Shown: piece after piece, positions 12,461-24,369 of the stretch
Layout: each line of letters begins with the position of its first letter
How positions within the stretch are numbered: the stretch's first letter is position 1
NCBI GenBank assembly: GCA_003868215.1
Contig: QWDQ01000018.1
Location: 124,001-188,000 of the forward strand
From: Pseudophaeomoniella oleicola
Lineage: Eukaryota; Ascomycota; Eurotiomycetes; Phaeomoniellales; Phaeomoniellaceae
Direction of reading: 5' to 3'
Length of the DNA: 64,000 nucleotides
The notes under the pieces: generated by a model
Told to the model about the DNA's origin: nothing
The model's database searches: none
Seen by the model: the letters and a program-made list of their open reading frames with translations, nothing else
Program-made: the position numbers and the translations under genes

Positions 12461-13083
12461 GGCCATGAGCTCCAGAATCCGGGACTATCTCACCCCCATA
12501 CACCATCACCTTCTCCCAACAATGGTCGAATCAACACCTGAGAGCTATATTCCGCAGGTCAAGCCGATTGCTACCTCCTCGAGCAATGAACGCCGTATGC
12601 GAACTCTTGCCTAAAAATCCCCACGTCTCCATTATATCTCAAAGAATTGCCCATGCAATTTCTCTCAGACCAGGAAAACAGGAAAAGAAATATCCGAAAC
12701 CCCGCGGGGACGGTGGCCACGATACACCTTCTCGATATAACATATCAGCCAGCCCCACCACGACGTCCCATCAATCGAATCAATACGCATACCCCACCGC
12801 CCCCCAAGCAGAAAACACCCTACATCTCCAGCCCAGAGGCACCTCTCGAAGAAGTTTGGAGGAATGCTGTTCTTTGGTTGGAAGAAGACGAACAGCCCCT
12901 CGTAGTTGTCTCTCGTTTTGTGTGCGTGAGGAGGAGGTGATGGTGATGGTGGTGGATAGGGACACTGGGGGTTTTGTAGAGATGAGGGGCCTGCTGGTGG
13001 TTGGGGCAAAGGGGCTGGGCCGCTTTTTAGTTTTCGGATATGAAGAGGAGGAAGAGGAAAGGAGAAAGGAGAGGGGGCGATAT
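12461..13083. other. Intergenic: IMPACT-family gene 3' flank
   Basis: Overlapping short frames occur on both strands, but none shows family motifs or coding-like composition. Probably UTR. Confidence 0.4.
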
Positions 13084-13407
13084 TTACGTGACGGCGCTAC
13101 AGGAAAAAGAGCAATCTATCTCCACTTTTGCTTCATAACCAGAAGAGTCGACGACCATGAAGTAGACGTCCTCGACATCTAAATCATCGTTGTTGTTGTC
13201 ATTGGCTACTTCGGCTATCGATCGGCGAACGATGTAGCCTCTGTCATCAGTGCCAGCGGAACAGGAAGAAACCCGCGTGACACGCATTGCATCGCAGCAG
13301 CCGCTATCTTCGAATCTCTTGACTAACGCGTCCATTTTTTCTCGAACATGTGTGCGGATTCGCGTCAGTCGTCTTATGGGTACCTCGTGACGTGAGGTCG
13401 TCGTCAT
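13084..13407 (-). CDS. Hypothetical small protein (doubtful)
   Basis: An ATG-started 107-codon frame with balanced composition: basic N-terminus RRLTRIRTHVREKMDALVKR, then EDSGCCDAMRVTRVSS, and an acidic stretch with NDNNNDDLDVEDVYFMVVDS. No family is recognised and no intron is needed. A (GAA)n run lies just upstream at 13478-13503. It could be a real short gene or a chance frame between the IMPACT-family gene and TPS1. I keep it because its composition looks more protein-like than other short frames nearby. Confidence 0.3.
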   Translation of the reverse strand: MTTTSRHEVPIRRLTRIRTHVREKMDALVKRFEDSGCCDAMRVTRVSSCSAGTDDRGYIVRRSIAEVANDNNNDDLDVEDVYFMVVDSSGYEAKVEIDCSFSCSAVT

Positions 13408-14319
13408 AATCGCGTCTTGGGGAAAGGGCTCAATTGGACTTTCTTTTCAAACCAAACACGGAAGCATATAAGAAGTAGACGAAGAAGAAGAAGAAGAAGA
13501 AGAAACCGAAGAGAAAGAACACCATCTACCGCCTGGGGTAGGTAAGGTAGTTAGTTACCAGAGAAAAGAGAAGAGGTCACACACGAAGAGACTAAAAGGG
13601 ATGCGATCGGACGGGTAGCTGCAGATGTTTGTAAATACCAGTTCACAGTCTCATTGGACGGACGACGAATCAAAATAAAAGTGGATGGTTCCTCCTTGAG
13701 AGTTACACGATGTTATCAATGATGGTGGCCCTTTTACACTTTCATGGCAGTGTCATTCGAGTATATCTTTCGAGTAGTATGCCAGATCCAATCTATACGA
13801 TCAGTTACTCGCGGTCTTTGTTCCTGATGATGATGATGATGATGCGTTGGAAAGTGACAGTCTACCATCGACTTGCCAATCTTATGGCTGCTTCTGTTGG
13901 TGAAAGTATGATTGAAAGTTGTCGCAGGGCGGTCACGTCTGATTGGATGACCTGAGCGGTAAGATATGGGCTTAATGGCTGTACGAACGAATGGTGGACG
14001 GTGACACAAGAAGGATTCTGCAAGTCGTTTTAATGAGATCTGTTTGAAATCCTCCCACCTCCTAGTTGAGCTGGTCAGTCGATAGCGTTTGAGACAGTAC
14101 TACGAGCAGTAAGGGTGTACTGATTGAGCATCGAAGCGTAGATTTCATACTATGTGTGTATTCGACTTCGGCACAAAGTAGAAAGAGCGCTTGACAGCAC
14201 AGGTATCATAAAGTAAAGTATAATCAACTTGTTGGTGTTGATTGAGAGTGTCCCTTCGTTTGCACTGCCATTCCTCCATCCGTAGATCGTCTCGTCGTCA
14301 TGATGAGCATAGCTCTTTT
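13408..14319. other. Intergenic with microsatellites, TPS1 3' flank
   Basis: Contains a GAA trinucleotide run at about 13478-13503 and a GAT/ATG run at about 13828-13846 (opposite-strand ATC). No gene supported. Confidence 0.5.
13478..13503. repeat. (GAA)n microsatellite
   Basis: About eight GAA units in non-coding DNA. Confidence 0.85.
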
Positions 14320-15950
14320 TCATGCGTCCAGTAATGCGTTCAAGAAATCCTGTCCCCATTTTTGACTGCGTGAGAAGTGTCAGAGATGGATACTAGCGCT
14401 ACGTATAGAGGATGAGATGGCATACCTTGTGTGCTTGGAGATATATCGATAGAGCTTTCCTTGACGCTCAGATCGTTCACATTCACTCATGCTCAAACCT
14501 TTGTGGATGGCTTCAGCAAATTCATCAACATCCCATGGGTTGAATTTGATGCAGCCATCGAGCACATCGGCTGCCCCAGCGAACTCGGAAATAATCATGG
14601 TCCCATGTCGCTCTTGTTGGCAGGCAATGTATTCCATCGAGACGATATTCATCCCATCGCGAGTAGAGGAGACAATACAGGCGTCGGAAGCTGCATAGAG
14701 TGCAGCAAGTTCATCGTGTGTCACCGTAGAGAACAAGGAATGGATTGGTTGTACTTCAATACTGCCTGCGGGAAGGTTAGAGTCTTCGGCATTGTCCATC
14801 GAATTTTGATGCATACCGATTCTGCTGTTTATGCGCGCCACCTTGAGATCGATCTCTTCATGCATGCGCTGATAACCTTCAATATCTTCTCGGCTAGGGA
14901 CGACAACTTGGAGCAAAGCAAACTTCTCCACGTAGTCCGGATATCTTTTCAGGAATTCTTCGACAGCATCCAAGCGCTGGGGAATGCCCTTGATGTAGTC
15001 CAGTCGGTCAACACTAACGATCAATTTCTTATCATCTGCATATCTTGCTCTCAGTTCCTTGACACGTTTCTGAACACTCTCTGACTTGAGCGAATCCGCG
15101 TATTCCTTGGGGTTGATGCCGATAGCGATCGCTAAAGTCTTGACGAGACGGCTTTTATATTGGATGACATTGTCGGTTGCATGCAGGCCTCTGTAATGTG
15201 TCAAATTCCGTGGTAGTTGTCAGAACCTACAAACTTACAATATCTTCTGGCAAGCCCGAATAAAGTGTTCTTGATAGTCCACCGTGTGGAAGCCGATGAG
15301 CTCACACTCCAACAAGCCGAGAAGGATATCCCTTTTGACAGGAAGGATTCTGAAGAAGTCTGAACTTGGGAACGGGGTATGCAGAAAGAATCCGATCTTG
15401 GCATCCTTGCCTCTTTTCTGCAGCTCTTCTCGAAGCATAGAGGGCAGCAGCATCAAGTGGTAATCTTGGATCCATGCTACATCTCCATCTGACATATCTT
15501 CCGCCAATCTTTCGGCGAACATGCGGTTGACTCTCTGATATGCAGCCCAGTCCTCTTGGCTCAAATGGATCTCATGGAGGTGATAATGCAGCAAAGGCCA
15601 CATTATCTTATCTGTTCCCGGCGAATCAGCCTGGAAATATGTGTCGTCAACAGGAATTACATACTCGCGAAGCCGTTGTAATGCTTGTCACATAGCGTCT
15701 GCTCGACGTAGATGGGTACTGACCCGTATTCGGCCAAACGTTTCGTAATCTCTGGTTGATCCTCTTCATCGATGGAGACTCTCGGCCAACCATACCACTT
15801 GAATCTGTTTGCACCTGAGATACCTTGGATAGCGCCAACCAGGCCGCCACTGGAAGGCTTGAATTCGTACTTTCCTGACTCGGACTTTTTCACACTCTGA
15901 GATAGCCGATTAGCGACAATGTAAACGTCGGGACTATCTATATGCGGCAT
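14320..15950 (-). CDS. tps1: Trehalose-6-phosphate synthase (GT20)
   Basis: Four exons (15950-15665, 15611-15239, 15190-14426, 14365-14320) give 489 aa, the usual length of fungal TPS1. It makes trehalose-6-phosphate from UDP-glucose and glucose-6-phosphate in the cytosol. Family signatures in order: VYIVANRLSQSV, KPSSGGLVGAIQG (the glucose-6-P/UDP loop), YNGFANKIMWPLLHY, WIQDYHLMLLPSMLR, GFFLHTPFPSSDFFRILP, LIVSVDRLDYIKGIPQRLDA, SSTRDGMNIVSMEYIACQ and SEFAGAADVL. The last exon of 15 residues (SQKWGQDFLNALLDA) completes the C-terminus. No phosphatase domain follows, so it is the monofunctional catalytic subunit. The ATG at MPHIDSPDVY is the first in frame. Confidence 0.97.
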
Positions 15951-17152
15951 CTTGACTAGATTCGATGGTAATGCATACACGATGCTGGTAGGACTAGGAT
16001 TGTCTGAGGTCCCGTTCAGAGGTATGAGTGAGGTGGAATCGAAGAAGAGAGAGAGGAAGAAACAACAAATGAATGAGAGAGAGGGTGGGAGAGAGAGAAG
16101 AATGTAATGTGGTTGGCGACGTTAAGGAGGGATCGGATCCTTTGTGTTACCGCCTACGCGGTCACCGGAGAAATGAGATATGTATGTACTGAAGCTCGTA
16201 TTGGAGACGAGTAACAGAGGACCAGGCTTTTAAGGTCGTGCTTCAAGATCGAGAAGCTTCATTTGGAAAGGTAAACAGTCGCGCGACGATACAACGATTG
16301 CTTGAAGCCCTAGTAACGGCCAGCTTACGGTGATATTTGCGTCAATCAGTGACGTGGTACTGCTGCAGGACGTTTAGACATAATATCGATGTACAACCAT
16401 AAAACGTATGTAGGTAATGTATGTAGTATGCCTGTATGCCTAAAGAATTATCCACCATCAGCATCATTGCAATGCCCACTTCCGTATGATCTGCCTAGGT
16501 AGGTATCTAAGGTATGTAAGTTACTGCGTATAGGGGACCTGTCTGACCTGTTGCGAAATTGGTGTCACGCCTAGATATTGATTGTTTGTATACTATCACA
16601 GTAAGCACAGCCGACCAACGGTTTCAACACCAGAGTTGGATGCATGCTTTTGCTGACCTGTGCAAGGATCGGTTTGGCATCAAAACCGGCGGTCTGGCTC
16701 TGTCGGATTTCTGCATTTTCAATGTGACAGTTGAGGAAACACAGTACGCGAAACGACGACTTCAGAAATCACTATCTACCTCTATACCCTTTTTGTTCTG
16801 CATCTACCACGTCGTATATTAAATGACCAACTGAGCTTGCTGTTATAGTACGATTGCCGATGTCCATAGAAATAAATCATCTCATATCGCCTTTTGTTTC
16901 CCAACTCCACATCGAGATTGGCCGATTTTCTGCTCAGGTGCTTAAGGACGTGATTCTCTAGGAACTGCTCTGGTGACGTGATCTAAAATGATGGGAAACC
17001 CAAGTATAGGATATACGATCAAGTTCCGTTACCTGCGACAGCATGTATGCACCCATTCATTGATTCTATCGACCATCAGTGGAGCCGACCGATGATCAAC
17101 GGAACAGATATCCGCTAGAATAGAACCACTCGTAGATATACCAACCGCCGCC
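15951..17152. other. Intergenic: TPS1 promoter and methyltransferase 3' flank
   Basis: About 1.2 kb. The TPS1-proximal part has a GA-rich tract (16040-16105). Near 16496-16525 there is an AGGTAGGTAT / AAGGTATGTAAG stretch of the type scattered through this genome's spacers. No gene supported. Confidence 0.5.
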
Positions 17153-18332
17153 CTAGAGCTCTGGTTTGAGGGTCGGTTGGCCTACTTTTTTCTCAAAGAC
17201 CATCACCGCATAACGAAAGGTTCCATTGGCGTACCCTCTCCTCATCGCTCTGAACGCCTGAAGGAATGCAAGCCCATCTCGGCCTTGAGTGACCGCAAAT
17301 GCCCACAGCGACGGATTCTGGATGAGCGACCATCCGATGTCCCTGGTAATCACAAAGTCAGAGAGCATACCATGCTATCTTTCATTTGCACGTCTTACCA
17401 GCTTTTTGAGACATCTTTGCTGATGTCAAGTGCCGGAGAGAAAATGCCAAACCCGGCCTCTCTGGCATATCTGGCGTAGTCTGTCTGAGAACACAATGGC
17501 GGCAACAACATGCCATCTACATGCTGTCAGCTAGATCAAATCGAGGCTAGAATCGGCCTGTACCTTCGATTGGTTTAATATCGGCATTCACTTGCTCCGG
17601 GGTCAAGTTTTCTGCTTTGAACCAGTCTGCGACGATCAATTTTCCCCCTTTGTCCAACAAGAGCTCTGCATTGCGAAAAAACAATTCTTTGTCGGGCAAG
17701 TGGCTCATGGCTTCTACTATCCAGATCGCTTTGAACGTCTGGGGCTCAGCCGAGAAGCCAAAATAGTCCCCCAAGACCTCTGCATCCAGTTCCACAAACC
17801 GAGCTTCACCTTGACCTAGCTGGAAGTACTCGGTGTCCAGGCTCCCTTTTGGTGAGACAGACGACTCTGCCGCAGCCAGTTTCTTTGCAATTTCGACCTG
17901 GCGTGCACTGATGGTGATGCCGGTGACGTGGCAGTCCCAATGTGTCGCCAGGTACCGAGTGCTACCACCGATGCCGCAGCCCACGTCAAGGACGCTGACG
18001 CCTTTTGGTAATTGGGATCGTTCTAGGAGAAGTTCTATGAGTTGCACTTGGGCTTGCTCCTTGCTATCTGATGGAGACTTGAAGTAACCGTGATGAATGT
18101 GTTCACCCCTGCTCCATTAGCCTATGATCGGTTGGTACTAAGCTACGAATATTTACCACAATGACTGATAGTAATCTGAAGCTTGCTCGTAGTGATGTCT
18201 TATCCTGTCCTTTAGTTCCTGGAAGGTGGTGTTGACGGGAGCTGGAGTCTCGAAGTCGTGACCAACATCTCGATGGGTCGACATTGCACTTTCGGCAGGA
18301 GAAGCACCGTCTGTAATTGCACCTGTGGCCAT
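17153..18332 (-). CDS. SAM-dependent methyltransferase, gamma-tocopherol methyltransferase-like
   Basis: Four exons (18332-18157, 18108-17564, 17516-17399, 17342-17153) give 342 aa. Residues about 50-70 read YEQASDYYQSLWGEHIHHGY, typical of the tocopherol/sarcosine-type methyltransferase group. Motif I is VLDVGCGIGGSTRYLA (about 97-112), followed by GITISARQVEIAKKLA and FKAIWIVEAMSHLPDK, then GGKLIVADWF. The C-terminal half ends WDIGWSLIQNPSLWAF and a helical region with RRGYANGTFRYAVMVFEKK. In plants and cyanobacteria relatives methylate tocopherols; fungal members act on unknown small molecules. An in-frame stop lies just upstream of the ATG, so the start is within the first 60 nt of the CDS. 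No biosynthetic cluster partners are adjacent. Confidence 0.93.
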
Positions 18333-19464
18333 GTCGTTATCCACCAAGTGAGGTTGTTAACAGGTGCTAAAATGGAACTCGAAGCACTCGCTGTCTCTGC
18401 GGACGGACGCAGCGGGATATTGACGGGGCAGCTCATATGAAGGTGAATGAGGATATCAATGGTAAGCAAGTATATGTCAAAGCGCACGACTGAAATTGAA
18501 TCTTTCTATTTATGTTATTTTTCTCTTCGCCCTCGTGAGATCGGACGATTATCCAGGTACCACCACAAGATAGGCAGTCAACGAAAGTTTTGGATTGGTT
18601 GGGAATGTATTCTAGATATCGAGTGATGCGATGCGGACCGGATTATGAGGTCACTTGTTGATAATATCTACGATGTAAGGCGACTGGCGACACATTACCT
18701 CTTGATGACTGCAGATAGATTAATCCAACAATGCCAGAGTTAGTAGATAGTAGGCTCCTAGGATATTCGTAATACTCACACGATCCTTGTTCTTCTCTCC
18801 TTGTCCTTGTCCTTGTCCTCATCATCCTTGCGGATCTTGATTATCGAAGCCATTCGCATCCAGGTTCCAATCAACAGTCTCGACTCGATTAGTTTCATCG
18901 TCATTGGCGAGATAACTTAGATCAAATGCCACTCAATTCATTCCAAGTATCGCGCGACAGCCACATGCAGAGAGACTCAGTCAATGCAATATCAATGAGC
19001 CAACATCATTACAGTGATCTAACTTATGCGTTCATATATTGGCATGCAGTTTCCCTTTGGCGTCGACATTGTAGATACTGTAAGCACGTCTGTTAGGTAT
19101 GCCTCAGGTATGCCTCAGGTATGCCTTGAAAGAGAAGACCACTTACGCCCGGTCTTTTAGGCGCAGAATTATCGTAGTAAATCCGCCCCAATCGATAAGC
19201 TTAACATGGTTACTTAACCGAGGAGGGGCCCACTCCCGAAACGTCATCTCGTTTGCGACAACTTTCTTCTCTCCTAGGCATCAACATTGCTGTGCATACT
19301 GTATATGTTACCGTTGTCAATCTCCTGACAATCGACCAGCGCATCGATCCTGATGAACATTCTATATCAACGTGCTCTTGTCCTGGAAGAGATCCTGTGC
19401 GTCATATGATACAAGCCCCAAATCCATCAGATCGATCGAGATCGCATCCCAAAGACGAGTCACA
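18333..19464. other. Intergenic between methyltransferase and RRT8-like genes
   Basis: About 1.1 kb with no supported gene. It holds a CCTTGT hexamer run (18795-18818) and an 11-bp tandem repeat at 19096-19128. Confidence 0.5.
19096..19128. repeat. Tandem 11-bp repeat, about 3 units
   Basis: GGTATGCCTCA repeats twice exactly with a third nearly complete copy. Confidence 0.85.
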
Positions 19465-20410
19465 ATGTCGACGCGCAACAGTGCCATCCACACCGTCACA
19501 CAGGCGAGCTGGCTGTATCCTTTCAAGGTAAACCTGATTTTCATCCTACCCTCTTCTGCCAACCTTGATAAAACCATCCCATACGAGTAAACATCAGTGA
19601 GTGTTCGTACTAAAGTATTTCTTTTCTCTGCGGCAGGGAATCGTCTACTTCACTTTCCATCGCTCGTTCCATCCACTCCTACGCTCGCGCCTTCTTCCCA
19701 TTATCTTCCTCTCTCTGTTCATTTACGCCATTCTCTTCACCTTCACGTATCTCCCCCAGGTTGCATTTCTGGCCATATTCCAAGGTCGAGCGGGTGCATG
19801 GTTGAATGCGACATTTTTGGTTCTCGGAGAAGGCGCCGCAGCCGTCGCGTTATTGTTCGAGGCCTTCTTCGTGGACGAGACTTTGGTGGATATCTTCGAC
19901 GCGGTCTTGGTGAAGGAAGGTTTGGCGGATCTTGTGAGGAGGAGCAGACCGGTTGTGCCGGTGCATGAGGGCGAGGAGCAAAGGGATCCCGTCAAATCGT
20001 TGGGGAGACCGACAACATCTGCAGTGTATGCGCCGTTCAGCCTGAGACAAATCATCGAGTTCATTCTTTTCTTGCCTGTCAATTTTATACCCTGGATAGG
20101 TGTTCCGCTATTCCTGTTCGTCACCGGATACCGCGCCGGTCCGTTCCACCACTGGCGGTACTTCCAGCTGATGGAGATGAACAAGAAAGAGAGAAGGGAG
20201 TTCGTGAAGAGAAGGCAGATCAAGTACACGTTGTTTGGAACAGTGGCTTTGATGTTACAGTTGGTTCCCGGCTTGAGCATGGTGTTTCTGTTAACCACAG
20301 CTGCTGGGAGTGGATTGTGGGTGGCGCGGATTGAGAAGGCCAGACGCGCAAGAGAGGTATTCGAACGTAGGGCCTCGTTGGAAGAGCAGTACCACGACAA
20401 TCCTGTTTAA
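19465..20410 (+). CDS. RRT8-like integral membrane protein
   Basis: Two exons (19465-19527, 19637-20410; 109-nt intron) give 278 aa. The first exon encodes MSTRNSAIHTVTQASWLYPF, joined in phase to the ORF beginning GIVYFTFHRSFHPLL. Hydrophobic segments lie at about residues 45-65, 75-105, 170-195 and 235-260. The block FILFLPVNFIPWIGVPLFLF with GYRAGPFHHWRYFQLM resembles the fungal RRT8/LDS (outer spore wall, lipid droplet) family. Yeast members associate with lipid droplets and spore wall assembly; function here is inferred by resemblance only. The C-terminus is charged (ARRAREVFERRASLEEQYHD). Confidence 0.85.
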
Positions 20411-20531
20411 TCGAATACAGGCTCGGCGTTCAAGGGCATTTTAGATCATTGGTACTATATTTTTACGACTCTTCCTGCATGGCATCAACACTACGAACAA
20501 GATAGACTCCAAATGAATGATAACTCACTCT

Positions 20532-21533
20532 CTACATCCAATCTTTCGCAACTTCCACGACTTCTCCTAAACCCCTCACAATCCTATCCGGCCCCCCACC
20601 ATCCTGCTCCTCGACCAGTCGATCCTGCCACCCAGCCCCCTGCCTATCAACCCAGATCGCTCTCATACCCATGCTCTTCGCGCCGACAATATCAAACGGA
20701 TTCCCGCTAACGAGCACGATCTCCGCCATTGCCGCCGCTGCTGTCGTTGTTCCCCCTGCCTTGCCGACTTTCTCGGCGAGGTACCGATAGACCTCAGGGG
20801 CGGGCTTGTAGGCTCGCACGGCGTCGACGGTGATGATGTCTTGAAACACGGCGGCGTGTTGCGGGGAGAGGGAGGCGGAGTTTCTCACGGAGTTTGTTAC
20901 CATTTCGTTGGTGCCGTTGGAGAAGATGATGGGGTAGATTGTGCCATCTTTTCTGGTGGAGCTTGAAAGGGCTTCTAGAGCTGGGGCGACGTCGGGGAAG
21001 AGTGAGAGGTTGTCGTAGGCGTGCAGGAGGGATGTGATGGCAGGAGGGGAAAGGGAGAGTGAGGATTCGGAGAGAGCGTGGAGAAGGGACCGGTGGGTTA
21101 TGGAGGAGAATGGGATGTAGGTTCCTTGAATAGGGGGTTAGTCTTGTTTTGGGAGAGGTCTGTAGAGGGAGGTAGGGATGGTTGGAAGACAGATTGAATG
21201 GATTGCAGGAGAGAGAGAGAGTAATCAATAGAATATAACGAGCGATGAATAGACACCAAAATACCCATCCACCCTTTTAAAAGAAGAAAGAAAGAAAGAA
21301 AGAAAAAGCCTCAACGATCAAACTATGCAAGTGCCAATGTCTAACTCACCCATACAATTCGCCCTCCACGTATACTCCAACTGATACTTCCTCCACGCCG
21401 TCGCCACAACCGCCGCTTTCTCCTGCCCGAAATTCTCCGACAGTTGCGTCGCGATCGACTCGGTCGATAAGATCGTGCCGTAGAGATCGAAGGCTAGGAC
21501 GAGGGTTTTGGGGGGAGAGGATGGGGACGGCAT
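20532..21533 (-). CDS. Haloacid dehalogenase, type II (HAD superfamily)
   Basis: Two exons (21533-21350, 21124-20532) give 258 aa, the normal size for L-2-haloacid dehalogenases. HAD motif I is AFDLYGTILS with Asp16 as expected nucleophile, and the FDxYGT form is typical of type II dehalogenases. Motif II is PIIFSNGT, motif III RAYKPAPEVYRYLAEKV with the catalytic Lys, and motif IV LVSGNPFDIVGAKSMGM. Arg41-region WRKYQLEYTW matches the cap-domain RQxxYxW-type element. Members hydrolyse 2-halo acids or act on other small acids; the substrate here is unknown. The intron (225 nt) is long for this window and contains a GAAA microsatellite. Confidence 0.93.
21285..21307. repeat. (GAAA)n microsatellite inside dehalogenase intron
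   Basis: About five AAAG units within the 225-nt intron (21125-21349). Confidence 0.8.
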
Positions 21534-22106
21534 TTTTACGTATAAGTAGGGTATGTATGGGTGAGTAGTGAGTGTCAGGTATAGGTCTTTTGAAAAATGG
21601 TGTCTACGTTGATGTATTGGAATATACCTAAGGTCCTGTAAGGTCGGTATATCCTCGTGGTGTTTTGGGGGAGATGGGGAGATTGGGGGATCGTTCGAAG
21701 CGATGACGGAACCATTTTTTATTATTTCCATAGTAAAGCTTCTTGCGGGAAAAGGGGTGTTTCCGCTTATGGTAATAAAAAGGACCACTGCTACCTCACA
21801 ACAAGAGATACCTGAAAAGAACTACTGTGTCTAAGAGAGAGCTGCTGTAGCTCTGGATACTATCGTAGGATGTCCGAATGAGCAGTGTTTATCGCTGGGA
21901 TACTGATATGTGCTTGATTCAAAGTGGCCTTCGAGAGTGCTATCGATATTTCTGGGTGCTACTAAGGCGAAATAGTTACCATAATGAACCAGCCTCTCTA
22001 TACCCAAATCGCAACAATCAAAGCTTCATACATGGAAGAGAATCCAAAGTATTTATCTTTTAGTCCTGGCAAGTACAAGAATCCAGACCCTAGATGAAAA
22101 CGACAC
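21534..22106. other. Intergenic: dehalogenase promoter / ankyrin gene 3' flank
   Basis: About 570 bp, no supported gene. Confidence 0.5.
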
Positions 22107-23321
22107 CTATTGCTCTTGACGGCCTTGTTGGTTCCTGCGCCACTGAAGACACCTGCGCCTTCCATACCTCCGCATGATGCTTAGGATCCTACGACCATCT
22201 ACAGCACTCCTATCCCGTGCGTGATTCAAAGCAGTCTTCCCCTTAAAGTCCCTCAAACTCAGACTAGCACCAGCATCGAGGAGCTGGATGACTATGTCCT
22301 CTCTACCATGACGAGCCGCTTCGTGAAGTGCGGGAAGGAGCTGAAACGATCGATTATTTCCGCGGCAATTGACGTCGTTCCATAGCCTTGGAATATCAGC
22401 AAACTGTTGGCCGCCTAGATGGTGAAGGAAGAGGTCAACAAGAGTTGCATCGCCACGAGCAGCAGCTAACTGAAGAGCTCCAGTCTCCTTGATGGGTGCA
22501 TTGCGCGGGTCGTCGGGTGGATGGCGCAACAAGATGCGACACAAGTCTAGAGCCCTTGTCATGCCGACGGCCACGGCGATATGTGCGTGATGGGACACAG
22601 TGCATAACTGGCGAAGCTCCAGGTTCCCAAGGTCAAGCAAAAGCTCGACCATACTTGGGGACTCCAATTTGATGGCCCACATCAATGGACCGATTTGGTC
22701 TCCAAGACGAGCGTTGATGTGCAAACCCCGACCTAAGAACCACCGGAGCACAGATTCTTGTCGCCCAACGATTGAAGGATGTATCACGGCGGGCGCGTCG
22801 GAAACCGATAGTAGATTTCTGTCACTCAAGAAATCCAGGGTCGAAGTACGTCCGTTTAAACAGGCCTCGTGTATGAGCACTTCTCTCATACCAACAACAA
22901 TGCTTGAAAACCCATTCACTTCGGCCCATTGCGTAAGATCGCGTAGTTCGGAGGTAGACCCGTGACCACATATTCTTGCCAAATTTCTCTGCAACCTGCA
23001 GATCATACCGCACGTGAGCAGCTCCGTGTCGCTCGGATTGGTGCGTTTGGGAAGATCAAAAGGAGATTTTGCCTCATCAATACATGCATCTATTGACCCA
23101 CTCAAACGGGCCTGAAGCTCGTGAAAGGTTCCTGAGGCCACTGTGTCGTTCTGTGTTTGGAAGTTGCAGCCTGTGGTATGCAACTGAGTTCTCTTTGCCT
23201 CCACAAATGAGCAGTCTGAGTAAACAATATAAGCGTTGTCGTTGTCATTCATACAAGTAGATGTGCAGGAAGTGCAAAACGTAGGTGCCGAAGAGCTTCT
23301 CGGCCTGCCAGCGAAAGGCAT
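22107..23321 (-). CDS. Ankyrin-repeat protein
   Basis: Single exon, 404 aa from the first in-frame ATG. The N-terminal 60 residues are Ser/Cys-rich (SSSAPTFCTSCTSTCMNDND) with no known domain. The C-terminal half has degenerate ankyrin repeats: IGPLMWAIKLESPSMVELLL, then ETGALQLAAARGDATLVDLF, then PALHEAARHGREDIVIQLLD followed by DAGASLSLRDFKGKTALNHA. It ends in a basic tail (RRYGRRRCLQWRRNQQGRQE). The earlier part (residues about 110-230) may hold weaker repeats. Such proteins are expanded in ascomycetes and the partner is unknown. The Arg-rich end could aid nuclear entry. Confidence 0.85.
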   Translation of the reverse strand: MPFAGRPRSSSAPTFCTSCTSTCMNDNDNAYIVYSDCSFVEAKRTQLHTTGCNFQTQNDTVASGTFHELQARLSGSIDACIDEAKSPFDLPKRTNPSDTELLTCGMICRLQRNLARICGHGSTSELRDLTQWAEVNGFSSIVVGMREVLIHEACLNGRTSTLDFLSDRNLLSVSDAPAVIHPSIVGRQESVLRWFLGRGLHINARLGDQIGPLMWAIKLESPSMVELLLDLGNLELRQLCTVSHHAHIAVAVGMTRALDLCRILLRHPPDDPRNAPIKETGALQLAAARGDATLVDLFLHHLGGQQFADIPRLWNDVNCRGNNRSFQLLPALHEAARHGREDIVIQLLDAGASLSLRDFKGKTALNHARDRSAVDGRRILSIMRRYGRRRCLQWRRNQQGRQEQ

Positions 23322-24369
23322 GTTGACGAGGGGTCTGCCAAGGGAGCTCAAGCTACAATGAAGCCCCGAACAGAGATTTGTAGGAGCTCAGCTAGTCAAT
23401 GGGCGATAAATGGCCCAGAGTAGTCTAACAGGGGAAGGCTGTATCATATATAAATAGGTGCCATCGAAGAGATGCACAGAGGAAAGCATGGGTCGACCAC
23501 ATTGCAGGACTGCCATTGCAGACACCGCTGCATCCTGTATAACTTGGGAAAGCTTCATTCACCAAGAAGTCGTTCCCGCTTTCAGATGCTGTTCGCTAGT
23601 GGGTCAACACAGAATTCCATTCAATATGATCGGACGGCCGAGAAGGAAATGAGGGTTTGCGAGCAAGCATATCACCTTTTGCATGCTTCTGTAAGCCATC
23701 TTCTTCACAGGCAGGAAGTCTGTGACACCATGAGTGGGTACGAGATACCGGCCAGCCGCGCTGGGATGGATTACGAGACCTCAGGGATGAGGCACAAGTA
23801 ACCGGAGATCTGGAGATATCTATAGCGGACTTAAGGCCTCGCGCCGTTCTAAAAGTCGATCATAGACTTGACCTTGGTGAAGCCGACTGTCCAGATGGAA
23901 CAGGAAGCATCCCTGAGTGGTGACAAAGGGGTTCTCGCCACACCTGCCAGACACAGTATTTCAGCTGGCTTGGCATGCCAAGATTGATGCTTAGATGGTC
24001 AATGTCAACGATGCCAAAGATGATGAAGTACGGCGTATCACTGCCAAATTCACTCTTTATGGACTTTATCAACCAATTGCAATGTCGTGAGTAGTACATT
24101 GATTAGATATTCCAATGTGCCTTAGGTAACTGTCTCTAAGTTGATTGTCCACAGTAGATACATCACGATCCGCCACGAAAAGAAGAACCAGCCCTTCAAT
24201 AGCCATATCCATGTTCAGGTCTATTGTCAACCCTACATTCAAATTGAAGTCGACATCCGGATCCCCTAGTGCGGAAATGTAGGTCTTGTATCTGCAGAAT
24301 ATCGTTTCGACTGAGGGTACTTGAAGCAAGAATAACCGTCAAAAGGGAGTATCTCAACGCCGAGTCGCA
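23322..24369. other. Intergenic between ankyrin and HNH genes
   Basis: About 1 kb between divergent genes. Several short frames on both strands have no family resemblance or splice logic. No gene supported. Confidence 0.45.

Noticed and set aside
12568-13182. 204-codon plus-strand frame after the IMPACT-family gene
   Set aside because: Low complexity (Glu/Arg/Gly runs), no motif, overlaps other frames equally open.
16559-16822. 87-codon frame between TPS1 and the methyltransferase
   Set aside because: No ATG at the frame start, no motif, isolated.
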